A stretch of DNA of 64,000 nt from CAVRUD01 sp963849635 (GTDB taxonomy: Bacteria; Chloroflexota; Chloroflexia; Thermomicrobiales; UBA6265). The notes beneath the pieces are model-generated. The model was not told where the DNA came from, did no database searches, and saw only the letters and a list, made by a program, of their open reading frames with translations. Location of the stretch: the NCBI GenBank assembly GCA_963849635.1, contig CAWKIA010000016.1, positions 1-64,000 on the forward strand. Direction: 5' to 3'. The position numbers and the translations under genes are program-made. Below, piece by piece: positions 15,555 to 23,834 of this stretch (the first letter of the stretch is position 1; each line of letters opens with the position of its first letter).

Positions 15555-17495
15555 ATGGATCTTCCTACCATCGTCGCCGCGTTGATCGAGCACGACCTGG
15601 ACGCCACCATCGTTGCGCGCGCATCGGCGGGGTGCCCGGTGGCCCTGGCCAACGAGGCGGCGAGATTCCGGGCGCCGCAGGCAGAGGTCGGTGAGCCACT
15701 GGCATCGTGGATCGGCGAGCAGGAGGCGGCACGCATCCTCCAGGAGTTAGAGTCGGGGCATCACGCGGGGAGCGTGAAGTCCGGCCGGTGGACGCTCGCT
15801 ACGGACAACGGCGAGCGCTGGATCGTCTACAAGGCTGGGCCGGCGACGGGGTCACGTCTCCCCGGCGAGGCGGCGCTGGCGACGGAGATCGACGAAAGGC
15901 AAGCCCATGGCCCCGCGGTGATCGCCGCCTTCGAGGCGGCGCTCGTCGTCGCCTCCGAGGTCGAACTCGGCGCCGTCTTGCAGCGGATCGTCGATCTTGC
16001 CCGAACCGTGGTCCCCTCCAAATACGCCGCCCTCGGCGTCAGCAACGAGCACGGTCGCATCGAGCAGTTCATCACGGCGGGCCTCACACTGGAAGAGCGG
16101 GCGGCGATCGGGCCGATCCCGGAAGGGCACGGCATGCTCGGAGAGCTCATCCGTGAGCGCACTCCCCTCCTGGTGCCCGATATCGCCGCCGACAGTCGGT
16201 CCGTGGGATTCCCGCCCAACCACCCACCCATGCGCACACTGCTCGGCACGCCCATCCTCGTGGGGGACCGTGTCCTGGGCAACCTCTACCTCACCGAACG
16301 CCTCGGCCAGCCGGTGTATGACCGGGACGATCTGGCGGCGGTGCAGGTCTTGGCGGCCCATGCCGCGACGGCGATCGAACGGGCCGAACTCTATCGCCAG
16401 GTAGAAGCGGCCCGCGAGCGGGCGGTCGTTCAGCTCGAACAGATCAGGGTCATCCTCGACAGCCTGCCCACTGGGGTTGCGATCTTCGGAGCCACCGGCA
16501 CGATTGAGCTCGCGAACGCGGCCGCCATCGAGATGATCTTCGGCCGGCACGCCCCGCCGGGGACGTTGCCGACCTACGGTCGCGATTTCCAGATGCTGCA
16601 ACCCGACGGCAGCCCTATCCTCGCAAGCGAGCGACCCATCAACCGGGCGCTGCGGAGCGAAACAGTGCGTAATCGCCAATTGTTGCTTGAGGGCGCGGAC
16701 GGCTCTCGCCTGCCGATCCTGGTACAGGCGGCACCATTGCGCAATGAGGCGGGTGTGGTTGACCGCGCGGTCGTCGTGCTCCAGGACGTGACTCGCCTGC
16801 GGGAGGCCGAGCAACTCAAGGACGACTTCCTCTCCCTGATCTCTCACGAGGTCCGGACGCCGTTGACCGCGATCCATGGCGGCGCCTACATGCTCGCCAA
16901 TCAGGGCATGGAGCTGGACGAGGAGACGCGCCGGGAACTGCTCGAGGACATCGTCGTGGAGAGTGGCAGGCTAGACCGGATGCTCGCCAACCTGCTCAAT
17001 CTGACGGCCATCATGGCCGGCCGGTTTGTTGCCAACACCGAGCCGGTGCTCTTCGGTCCGCTTGCCCGCCAGCAGGCAGCGGAGGTGGCGGCCCGTTCGC
17101 CCGGACACACCTTTCGCGTCGATATCCCGGTGAATCTTCCGCCCGCCGAATGCGATCCGGCTTTGCTCGGTCAGGTACTTCGCAACCTCTACGAAAACGC
17201 GGCCAAGTACTCCCCGCCCGGCGGGGAGATCACGACCACGGCTTCCAGCGACGCCAACAGCGTCACGATCAGCATTACCGATCAGGGGAACGGGATCGCT
17301 CCTGACCAGATCGGCAAGGTCTTCGAGCGCTTTCACCGCGCCTCCACAAGTTCCACGGTGCGCGGGATGGGCCTCGGGCTGTACATCAGCCGCAGTCTCG
17401 TCGAAGCTCAAGGCGGCCGGATCGAAGCAGCCTCTCCGGGCCTGGGGCAGGGAGCGACCTTCACGGTGACGATGCCGATTGCCCGGGACGAGTAG
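15555..17495 (+). CDS. GAF/PAS sensor histidine kinase
   Basis: The 646-residue, apparently soluble kinase has: an N-terminal region (1-120) with no clear family; a GAF domain at about 130-285 resembling those of DosS/DevS-like sensors; a PAS-like domain at about 300-420; a dimerisation/phosphoacceptor domain with SLISHEVRTPLTAI (His about 431); and a HATPase domain with NLYENAAKYSPP, DQGNGIAPDQ and GMGLGLYISRSLV. No membrane segment is seen, so it should sense a cytoplasmic signal. The ATG lies 94 bp after the P-type ATPase and 49 bp before its response regulator, suggesting one operon. Confidence 0.92.
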   Translation: MDLPTIVAALIEHDLDATIVARASAGCPVALANEAARFRAPQAEVGEPLASWIGEQEAARILQELESGHHAGSVKSGRWTLATDNGERWIVYKAGPATGSRLPGEAALATEIDERQAHGPAVIAAFEAALVVASEVELGAVLQRIVDLARTVVPSKYAALGVSNEHGRIEQFITAGLTLEERAAIGPIPEGHGMLGELIRERTPLLVPDIAADSRSVGFPPNHPPMRTLLGTPILVGDRVLGNLYLTERLGQPVYDRDDLAAVQVLAAHAATAIERAELYRQVEAARERAVVQLEQIRVILDSLPTGVAIFGATGTIELANAAAIEMIFGRHAPPGTLPTYGRDFQMLQPDGSPILASERPINRALRSETVRNRQLLLEGADGSRLPILVQAAPLRNEAGVVDRAVVVLQDVTRLREAEQLKDDFLSLISHEVRTPLTAIHGGAYMLANQGMELDEETRRELLEDIVVESGRLDRMLANLLNLTAIMAGRFVANTEPVLFGPLARQQAAEVAARSPGHTFRVDIPVNLPPAECDPALLGQVLRNLYENAAKYSPPGGEITTTASSDANSVTISITDQGNGIAPDQIGKVFERFHRASTSSTVRGMGLGLYISRSLVEAQGGRIEAASPGLGQGATFTVTMPIARDE

Positions 17496-17543
17496 GGATG
17501 CCTTCGATGGATACGGCCATCCGGCCTGCATGGGAGTAAGTGC

Positions 17544-18245
17544 ATGCGCAAACACCTGGTTCTGGTCGTGGACGACGAGCCCCCGATCGTACGCCTCGTC
17601 CGGGCGAAGCTGCAGGCCGACGGCTACGCGGTGATCACCGCCGGCAGCGGCGAGGAGGCGCTCAAAGTCCTCGAGGACGAGCGCCCCGACCTTGTGATCC
17701 TCGACCTGATGATGCCGGGCATTGACGGCTTCGAGACGTTGCGCCGGATCAGGTCCAACCACACGGTCCCGGTGATCATGCTCACCGCCCGGGCCGGCGA
17801 CATCGACAAGCTGCGCGGCCTCACCAGCGGGGCCGACGACTACGTGACCAAGCCGTTCAACCCGGACGAGCTCGCCGCCCGGGTCGCGGTCGTCATCCGG
17901 CGGACCACCGGCGCCGCTCCGGCGGGCGGCGAGCAAGTCCTGCGCTACCCGGGGGTGGAGATCGACCTGGAGCGGCGCAAGGTGACCGTCGACGGCGAAG
18001 AGGTCCGGCTGACGAAGACGGAATGGGAGTTGCTCGTCCAGCTCGGCTCAAACGCGGGCCGGGTGATGCTCCACGGCGAGCTGCTCAGCCGCATCTGGGG
18101 GCCGGAGTTCCGCGACGAAGCCCACTATCTGCGCACCTGGGTGAGCCGGCTGCGGGCCAAGATCGAGACCGATCCGGATCGGGCGGGAATCATTACGACG
18201 TTCCCGGGAATCGGCTATCGGCTAGAGACGCCGCCTGCCTCCTGA
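17544..18245 (+). CDS. OmpR/PhoB-family response regulator
   Basis: The receiver domain (1-120) has the acidic pair VVDDE, phosphoacceptor Asp54 in LVILDLMMPG, Thr81 and Lys103 (YVTKPF). The winged-helix DNA-binding domain (about 135-230) ends in YLRTWVSRLRAKIE and FPGIGYRLE, typical of OmpR/PhoB/KdpE proteins. It directly follows the GAF/PAS kinase, its likely partner. Unlike mycobacterial DosR, the output is a winged helix and not a LuxR-type HTH. Its 3' end overlaps by 53 bp the convergent membrane-protein gene. Confidence 0.95.
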   Translation: MRKHLVLVVDDEPPIVRLVRAKLQADGYAVITAGSGEEALKVLEDERPDLVILDLMMPGIDGFETLRRIRSNHTVPVIMLTARAGDIDKLRGLTSGADDYVTKPFNPDELAARVAVVIRRTTGAAPAGGEQVLRYPGVEIDLERRKVTVDGEEVRLTKTEWELLVQLGSNAGRVMLHGELLSRIWGPEFRDEAHYLRTWVSRLRAKIETDPDRAGIITTFPGIGYRLETPPAS

Positions 18246-19092
18246 GATTGCTCCACCTGTGGTCAGGTGCGGGACGAGCGCTGAGGCGAAGCAGGCGAGC
18301 GGTCGCCAGGGCCAACCCGGCCGCGGCTGGCGCGACGATGGCGAGCAATGCCGGCTGCGACGAGGGATCGCCGGTGATTTCCATGGCGGCGGCCATCCCG
18401 GCGACCGAGCCGGCCATGCAGGTCGCGAACCCGGTCACGCCGGGTGCCATCCGGGCCGCGAGCCTGTGACCGCGCAACAGCCCGAGCGCGGTCGTCAGGA
18501 AGATTGGGATCACGAAGGCGCAGTCGAAGAGCTTGATGGTCCAGAAAAGGTTCGGACCCTCGCTGTACTCCGTGGGCGGATCGCCCGTAGCCACGAGCTG
18601 GATCTGGCGTGCCCAGGCCAGCGCGAACAATAGCCCAAGCCCCAGAAAGACCCCGCCAATCGCACGGTTCAGACCGGCCGGGATGGCCGGCGCCTCCCGC
18701 TGGGAGAGCGCCGACCACGACAGGGCGGTAACAAGGGTGCCGGTCGCGACGAGCCCCGCATAGAGCGGGAAGAATTGCTCGACGTTTCCCTCGTAACGGC
18801 TGTAGTCCTGCCCGAGCACGACGCTGGCGTAGGTGTAGACGGCGTATGCCGCGGGACCGAACGCCAGCGCCGGCGCGAGCGGATTGCCGCGCAGCCACAG
18901 CACGCCGGCCGAGATGGCAACAGGGGCCACGACACCGAGAGAGACGACTTCGCCACCGACGAACTGCGTCTCGATGTGCTCCGAGGTGCGGAAGTCGATC
19001 ATGCCGAGGCCGAGCGGTCCCAGGACCGCGGCGACCGCAACCCCGATGCCGAGGAGGACGGAGCCGACCCCGGCGATGCGCGCCGAGTTCAT
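18193..19092 (-). CDS. multi-pass membrane protein of unknown function
   Basis: The 299-residue product has roughly eight hydrophobic segments, starting with GVGSVLLGIGVAVAAVLGPL and including LGVVAPVAISAGVLWLRG, LYAGLVATGTLVTALSWSAL and CMAGSVAGMAAAMEITGD. I do not recognise a family. ATG 19092 has a GAGGAG site inside the upstream gene and overlaps that gene's stop as ATGA, so it is translationally coupled to the flavodoxin-like gene. The C-terminal 50 residues are polar. It may be a membrane partner of the flavoprotein, but that is inferred from coupling alone. Confidence 0.7.
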   Translation of the reverse strand: MNSARIAGVGSVLLGIGVAVAAVLGPLGLGMIDFRTSEHIETQFVGGEVVSLGVVAPVAISAGVLWLRGNPLAPALAFGPAAYAVYTYASVVLGQDYSRYEGNVEQFFPLYAGLVATGTLVTALSWSALSQREAPAIPAGLNRAIGGVFLGLGLLFALAWARQIQLVATGDPPTEYSEGPNLFWTIKLFDCAFVIPIFLTTALGLLRGHRLAARMAPGVTGFATCMAGSVAGMAAAMEITGDPSSQPALLAIVAPAAAGLALATARLLRLSARPAPDHRWSNLRRQAASLADSRFPGTS

Positions 19093-19625
19093 CCGAGCTG
19101 CTCCTCGGCCACTGGCGGGGCGATGTACGGCGGCCGCGGGCCGAGCCCGTTGCCGATGCCCCGGGCCCAGGCGCGGATCGCGGTCCAGTCCCGGAAGTCG
19201 CCTTCGGGCGCCTGCACCGCGCGCGTGGCAAGCCGCTCCATGAACCCGAGTTCGTGCTTGTCGAGCTTGCCGACGAAGAGCTGGTGGCCGCGGGCGCCGG
19301 TCGCGGCGATCAGATCGGCGACGTCGGCAGGACCGCCGGCAGGGACAGGATCGTCCCAGCCGAGCGGGCCGCTGCTGAAGAGCCAAACCGGCTTTTCCTG
19401 GAGCGTTCGCTGGTTCTTGGTTGCGAATTCGATCGCGTCGGGGAGCCATTTCCCCATGTAGACCGCACTGCCAAGGATGACGGCGCCGTAGCGGTCCACC
19501 CAGAGGGCATGGTCGGTTCGGGCAACGTCGACGTCGTACCCCATCGTGCGCAGCTCCGCGGCGATGGCCTCGGCGATCCCCATGGTGCTTTGGTGTCTGC
19601 TGGCGGCTGTGACCAGGATGGTCAT
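19089..19625 (-). CDS. flavodoxin-like protein (HemG-like)
   Basis: The 178-residue protein starts MTILVTAASRHQSTMGIAEA; the loop S-R-H-Q-S-T-M is where flavodoxins bind the FMN phosphate (usual T-x-[ST]-x-[TS]-G-x-x). It continues with YDVDVARTD, VILGSAVYMGKW and VWLFSSGPLG, as in flavodoxin-domain proteins related to protoporphyrinogen oxidase HemG. It probably carries electrons or reduces quinone-linked substrates. ATG 19625 lies 23 bp after the tandem Usp gene; the stop overlaps the membrane-protein start. A usp-flavodoxin-membrane protein operon under stress control is likely. Confidence 0.85.
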   Translation of the reverse strand: MTILVTAASRHQSTMGIAEAIAAELRTMGYDVDVARTDHALWVDRYGAVILGSAVYMGKWLPDAIEFATKNQRTLQEKPVWLFSSGPLGWDDPVPAGGPADVADLIAATGARGHQLFVGKLDKHELGFMERLATRAVQAPEGDFRDWTAIRAWARGIGNGLGPRPPYIAPPVAEEQLG

Positions 19626-19648
19626 GGTTGTCCTCCGTTCGGGTGTGC

Positions 19649-20635
19649 TTACCGATAGTCGGCCGTCGCCGGCGCCAGGCCGAGCGACTCGTCGATGGCC
19701 AGGACGGTGATCTCGGGTTCGGGCTGGGAGCGCAGCAGGACGATGGGCAGCCGCGCCTCGCGCAGCAGCTTCTCGGAGATGCTGCCCAGGAGCCAGTGGC
19801 GGCCGACCCCCAGGCCGTGGCTGGTCATCACCATCAGGTCGCCGGGCGCGGTCTCTTCGACGATCGCCCGGACGGTCGGCCCGTACAGAAGCACCGCGTC
19901 GGCCTCCACGCCAGTTCGACGCAGCCTCTTGATCGCCCTGTTCTGCATGAAGGCGAGCTCGTGCCGCAGGCCTGCCAGTATTTCCTCGAAGTAGGCCCCC
20001 GTCTGGACCGCGTCGTAGGCGAGTGCGGGCGGGAATGACCGCTTGGGATCGACAACGGTCACGAGTTTGACCGGCACCCCGAGCTGCCTGGCCATGCGGC
20101 CGGCAACCGGAATCGCCTGAGCGGCCCGCAGGGAGCCATCGAGCGGCACGACGATTCGGAGGATAGTGGGGCCCAGGAATTCGCCGGCCCGGTCGCGGAC
20201 CACGAGCACGGGGAGGTTCGCCGTGCGCACCACCCGGTCCACGGTGCTGCCAAAGCATTGCTCGTCGGTCGATTCCCGCCCGCGGCTGGCCATGACGATC
20301 AGGCTTGCCGCACGGGATTTCGCTTCCTTGACGATGGTCCTGGCCGGGTCCCCTGCCCGGGATACGATCTCCTGCGACGCTTCAGGCAGCAGGACGCGCA
20401 GCCGGTCCAGTCCGGCGAGGAGCGCCGCGGCACCGAAGTCCTGGGCCGGTGGCTGATCAGGAGGGTGCTCGAAGCGGTCGCGGACGAGCGGCTCTGTGGG
20501 CGTGACGTGGAGCAGGGTGTAGGCGGCGCTCGGGCCGCCGATCTCGGCGGCGAAGTCGATCGCCCGGCTCGATGGCTCCGATCCGTCGAGTGGAATCAGG
20601 ATATTGGTGGCGATGTCTGCCTGTCGCTCTCCCAT
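19649..20635 (-). CDS. tandem-domain universal stress protein
   Basis: Two Usp domains are fused in 328 residues. Domain 1 begins NILIPLDGSEPSSRAI and ends with ASRGRESTDEQCFGSTVDRV, a slightly divergent nucleotide motif. Domain 2 begins LRIVVPLDGSLRAAQAI and has the canonical TSHGLGVGRHWLLGSISEKL. Tandem Usp proteins of this size are typical of dormancy/hypoxia regulons in actinobacteria. It is the first gene of a minus-strand operon with the flavodoxin-like and membrane-protein genes. A 7-bp inverted repeat (ATTGACG...CGTCAAT, 20680-20708) lies about 45 bp upstream of the start and could be an operator. Confidence 0.92.
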   Translation of the reverse strand: MGERQADIATNILIPLDGSEPSSRAIDFAAEIGGPSAAYTLLHVTPTEPLVRDRFEHPPDQPPAQDFGAAALLAGLDRLRVLLPEASQEIVSRAGDPARTIVKEAKSRAASLIVMASRGRESTDEQCFGSTVDRVVRTANLPVLVVRDRAGEFLGPTILRIVVPLDGSLRAAQAIPVAGRMARQLGVPVKLVTVVDPKRSFPPALAYDAVQTGAYFEEILAGLRHELAFMQNRAIKRLRRTGVEADAVLLYGPTVRAIVEETAPGDLMVMTSHGLGVGRHWLLGSISEKLLREARLPIVLLRSQPEPEITVLAIDESLGLAPATADYR

Positions 20636-20679
20636 GGTGGCTCCCTTTTGGCGTGCGCGGATACCCCGCCTCGGTCTGA

Positions 20680-20708
20680 ATTGACGATAGGGCTCTCACC
20701 GCGTCAAT
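20680..20708 (-). promoter_or_regulatory. short inverted repeat upstream of the tandem usp gene
   Basis: ATTGACG and CGTCAAT are separated by 15 nt. TTGACG on the minus strand could also serve as a -35 element, but no well-spaced -10 is clear. A weak call. Confidence 0.25.
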
Positions 20709-20789
20709 CCCGACCAATCACCACGCCAGGGAGTTACAGGAACGTTGCGATCTGGCGGTTACACCCCCAATCGGACGGCTTGCATCCCC

Positions 20790-21695
20790 CTAGTCTCCGT
20801 ATTCAGGCGCCGTCGCGGCGAAGTCAAGGAGCTTGTTCGCGTCCACGGTCGCGACCGCTATGACCGTGTCGGCCCCGCCGTAGTAGACGAAGTAGGTGTC
20901 GCCCAGGCGGGCGGTGCCGCAGGTGAAGACGACGTTGGGGATGTCGCCTTCCAGTTCCCAGGGCTCTTCCGGCTCCAGGATGGCCGCGGCGGGCCAATTG
21001 ATGACCCTGGCCGGGTCTTCCAGATCGAGTAGGACGACCCCGAGCCGGTAGACCTTGTTCGGATCGACGCCGTGGTAGATCGCCAGCCAGCCGCGTTCGG
21101 TCTTGATCGGCGGCCCGCCCGCCCCCAGCTTCAAACCGTCCCAATGCCCTGGGCGCGGGTCGAGGATCTTCTGGTAGTCACCCCAGTGGACGAGATCGTC
21201 CGAGTACGCCAGCCAGATCGACGGCGGGATGCGATGGAACATGACGTAGCGGCCACCGACCTTCCCCGGAAAGATGGCCGCGTCCTTGTTGTCCGGCCCC
21301 GGCAGGACGATCCCGTGCCGCTCCCAGGTGAAGAGATTGGCGCTGGACGCCATCGCGACCTGGATCCCGAGCGGCGACCACGCCGTGTAGAGCATGTGGT
21401 GGACGCCATCGATCGTCGTCACCCGCGGATCTTCCACCCCGAACGTTTCGGTCTCATCCTCGGGCTCAAAGATCGGGCGGTCGAGCCGAGAAAACTGGTA
21501 ACCATCGGTGCTGACGGCAAACCCGAGGCGAGAGACGTTGCTGTCCATCCCCTGCGCCCGGTAGACCAACACCACGGCGTCGTCCAGTTGCGTCACTCCG
21601 CAATTGAAGACCGTCCGGCTCTCCCAATCGCTCCCAGGGATCGGCGCCAGAATCGGATTGCCCGCATACCGCTCCAACCGCACGCCATCACTCAT
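20790..21695 (-). CDS. glycoside hydrolase family 130 phosphorylase-like enzyme
   Basis: The product, about 301 residues, has the five-bladed propeller signatures of GH130: NPILAP near the start, VFNCGV, LVYRAQG, FGVEDPRVT (the Asp is the family's catalytic acid), RYVMFHR, GAGGPPIKTERGWLAIYHG and FTCGTARLGDTYFVYYGGAD. GH130 enzymes are mostly beta-mannoside phosphorylases acting on Man-GlcNAc, mannobiose or mannosyl-glucose. ATG 21695 is chosen; a longer form starting at 21752 would translate a 7-bp tandem repeat and overlap the permease stop. It is the last gene of the LacI-SBP-permease operon, so the transporter probably imports the oligosaccharide it cleaves. Confidence 0.88.
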   Translation of the reverse strand: MSDGVRLERYAGNPILAPIPGSDWESRTVFNCGVTQLDDAVVLVYRAQGMDSNVSRLGFAVSTDGYQFSRLDRPIFEPEDETETFGVEDPRVTTIDGVHHMLYTAWSPLGIQVAMASSANLFTWERHGIVLPGPDNKDAAIFPGKVGGRYVMFHRIPPSIWLAYSDDLVHWGDYQKILDPRPGHWDGLKLGAGGPPIKTERGWLAIYHGVDPNKVYRLGVVLLDLEDPARVINWPAAAILEPEEPWELEGDIPNVVFTCGTARLGDTYFVYYGGADTVIAVATVDANKLLDFAATAPEYGD

Positions 21696-21714
21696 CCTGG
21701 AAACCACTCCATCC

Positions 21715-21743
21715 CGAACGTCGAACGCCGAACGCCGAACGCC
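21715..21743. repeat. four-unit 7-bp tandem repeat (CGAACGY)
   Basis: CGAACGT-CGAACGC-CGAACGC-CGAACGC lies in the short gap between the permease stop and the GH130 start. The 7-nt period matches that of the coding palindromic elements at 28062, 57073 and 57498, although the sequence differs. Confidence 0.7.
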
Positions 21744-21748
21744 TATTG

Positions 21749-22651
21749 TCATCCCTTAACGCTCCCGACCGTGAGCCCCTCGATGAAGTAGCGCTGCGCC
21801 ACGAAGTAGAGGGCCAGGATCGGTGCCGCCATCAGGGTCGACATCGCCATCATGTAGTGCCACTTCGGCGCCTCCCGCGAGAGGGTATCGCCGAAGAACT
21901 GGAGCCCAAGCACCATCGGGTATTTTTCGAGGGTGCTGAGGTAGATCAGAGGCCCTTCGAAATTGTTCCAGTTGGCCTGGAAGGAAAGGACGCCGATCGC
22001 CAGCAGGGCGGGCCGCACCAGCGGTAGCATGATCTGCCAGAAGACCTGGAAGACATTTGCCCCGTCGATAATCGCTGCCTCCTCGATCTCGCGCGGGATC
22101 GACAGAAAGAACTGCCGGAGCAGAAAGACGAACGATGGCCCCCAGACGAACCAGGCCGCGACCGTCATCGGGGCGAAGGTGTCGATCCGATCCACCTCGC
22201 GCCACATCAGGAACTTCGGAATCAGCGTCAGGATTCCCGGGAGCATCATCGTCGAGAGCAGCAGAACGAAGAGCGTGTTGCGCAGCGGGAAGCGGAACCT
22301 GGCAAAGCCGTAGGCAACGATCGAGGCGGTCGTCAATTCCGCGAACATCGCCAGCACCGTCATGAAGACGGTGTTGAGCAGGAAGCGGTCGAAGGGGAGG
22401 GCAGTCCAGGCATCGCCGTAGTTGGCCCAGCGGATGGGATTGGGAAACCACTGGGGCGGGTAGGCGAAGAGCTGCCGCTCGACCTTGAGCGAGGTCGAGA
22501 TCATCCATAGAAATGGCACCAGCACGATCGCCGCTCCAACCGAGATCAGCAGGTAGGTGATGGCGCGCAGCAGGATCGGATCGCCCGGGCGCCGCCGGGG
22601 CGCGGTCACGGCAGCTCCCTGAACAGGCATGCTGCGTTCAATGGTCGCCAT
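21749..22651 (-). CDS. sugar ABC transporter permease (MalG-type)
   Basis: This 300-residue permease has about six membrane segments and the cytoplasmic EAA loop EEAAIIDGANVFQVFWQIML, where the ATPase docks. The C-terminus IEGLTVGSVKG is the usual ending of MalG-type subunits. ATG 22651 has a GGAGGAGG site; longer forms would translate the repeat at 22681-22762. It is the second of two permeases in the operon. No ATP-binding subunit is encoded nearby, so a shared MsmK-like ATPase must be encoded elsewhere. Confidence 0.92.
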   Translation of the reverse strand: MATIERSMPVQGAAVTAPRRRPGDPILLRAITYLLISVGAAIVLVPFLWMISTSLKVERQLFAYPPQWFPNPIRWANYGDAWTALPFDRFLLNTVFMTVLAMFAELTTASIVAYGFARFRFPLRNTLFVLLLSTMMLPGILTLIPKFLMWREVDRIDTFAPMTVAAWFVWGPSFVFLLRQFFLSIPREIEEAAIIDGANVFQVFWQIMLPLVRPALLAIGVLSFQANWNNFEGPLIYLSTLEKYPMVLGLQFFGDTLSREAPKWHYMMAMSTLMAAPILALYFVAQRYFIEGLTVGSVKG

Positions 22652-22680
22652 CGTGGCCTCCTCCGCTGATCCGCCGCCTG

Positions 22681-22762
22681 GTAGGGGCAGGACTTGCCCT
22701 ACCCGGCCGCCCACCACGATACGTCGTGTATGGAACAGGGCCCCGCAAGCGGATGCCCCTAC
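22681..22762. repeat. REP-like element with 9-bp inverted ends
   Basis: GTAGGGGCA (22681-22689) and TGCCCCTAC (22754-22762) bound 82 bp. The left end continues as GTAGGGGCAGGACTTGCCCT, nearly identical to the element at 5129-5152. It fills most of the gap between the two permease genes. It may be a non-autonomous mobile palindromic element. Confidence 0.65.
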
Positions 22763-22779
22763 AATGCCGTCGCGCCCCG

Positions 22780-23769
22780 CTAACCGGCCTTGTCGCCTTC
22801 GTAGTGAACCCACGCTGGGGAGGATTTGAAGACCAGCAGGGTGAAGAGCAGGACCACGACGAGCATGACCCAGCCCAACGCCGCCGCATAGCCCATGTTC
22901 CGGTTCTCGAACGCCTCCTGGTAGATGTAGACGTTGATGAAGGTGCCGGCCCGGCGGGGATGGTCGATGAAAAAGGCGACCGTGAAGGTCTGGAGTGAAC
23001 CAATGACCCCCATGACCAGGACATAGAAGAGGGTCGGGCTGATCATCGGGATGGTGACGTTTAAGTACTTGCGGATCCGGCCGGCCCCGTCGAGCGTCGC
23101 CGCCTCATAGAGATCCTTGGGCACGTTCTTCAACCCGGCCAGGAGAATGACGGTGTTCGCCCCGAAGACGCCCCACAGTCCCATGATGATGTACGAGGGC
23201 AGGATCAGATCGACGTCCGTGAACCAGGCCGGCGGGTCCTTGTCGAGCAGCGCCAGGAACGGCGTCAGGACGAAGTTGAGGAGGCCGTCCTGGGTAAAGA
23301 GCCAGCGCCAGAGGAGGGCGGTCGCTGCGGCCGGCAGGACAGCGGGCAGGTAATAAATCGTGCGCCACATGCCCAGCCCGCGCACATTCTGATTGAGCAG
23401 CGTCGCGGTGAATAGCGCACCGACCAGGCCGAGCGGGACGTTGATGACCGAGTAGAACAGCGTGAACCGGATCACCGGCCAGAAGTTGCGGTCGTCGGTG
23501 AACATCTTGACATAATTATCGAACCCGATGAACTCCGGCGACTGCAAGATGTTGTAGTCGGTGAGGCTCAGGTAGAACGAAGCGATGAACGGACCGACGT
23601 TCCAGATGAGGAAGCCCAGGACCCAGGGCAGGATGAGCGTGTACCCGGTCGCGGTCTCGCGGCGCACACCCAGGCGGCGCAGCCCGAAATGCAGAAGGAG
23701 CATCAGGCCGAGGATCGTGAGCCCGACGACGACGTAGTCGACCAGGGTCTGTGCGTACCAACTGACCAT
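22780..23769 (-). CDS. sugar ABC transporter permease (MalF-type)
   Basis: The 329-residue permease has an N-terminal membrane segment, VVVGLTILGLMLLLHFGLRR, then the typical GYTLILPWVLGFLIWNVGPF start of MalF/UgpA-type subunits. The EAA loop is YEAATLDGAGRIRKYLNVTI. The C-terminus ends in a further membrane helix and a short hydrophilic tail. It lies between the SBP gene (separated by a strong hairpin) and the second permease (separated by a REP-like element). Confidence 0.92.
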   Translation of the reverse strand: MVSWYAQTLVDYVVVGLTILGLMLLLHFGLRRLGVRRETATGYTLILPWVLGFLIWNVGPFIASFYLSLTDYNILQSPEFIGFDNYVKMFTDDRNFWPVIRFTLFYSVINVPLGLVGALFTATLLNQNVRGLGMWRTIYYLPAVLPAAATALLWRWLFTQDGLLNFVLTPFLALLDKDPPAWFTDVDLILPSYIIMGLWGVFGANTVILLAGLKNVPKDLYEAATLDGAGRIRKYLNVTIPMISPTLFYVLVMGVIGSLQTFTVAFFIDHPRRAGTFINVYIYQEAFENRNMGYAAALGWVMLVVVLLFTLLVFKSSPAWVHYEGDKAG

Positions 23770-23790
23770 GGCTTACCCCGGGGAGAGGAC

Positions 23791-23826
23791 GTGGTGGCGG
23801 CACGCCTGAGGGCGTGCCGCCACCAC
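23791..23826 (-). terminator. intercistronic hairpin after the SBP gene
   Basis: A perfect 16-bp stem (GTGGTGGCGGCACGCC and complement) with a 4-nt loop lies between the SBP stop (23835) and the permease start (23769). With no T-tract it probably acts as a 3' stabiliser or partial terminator, allowing more binding protein than permease, as in other sugar-transport operons. Confidence 0.75.
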
Positions 23827-23834
23827 GCCAGGGC

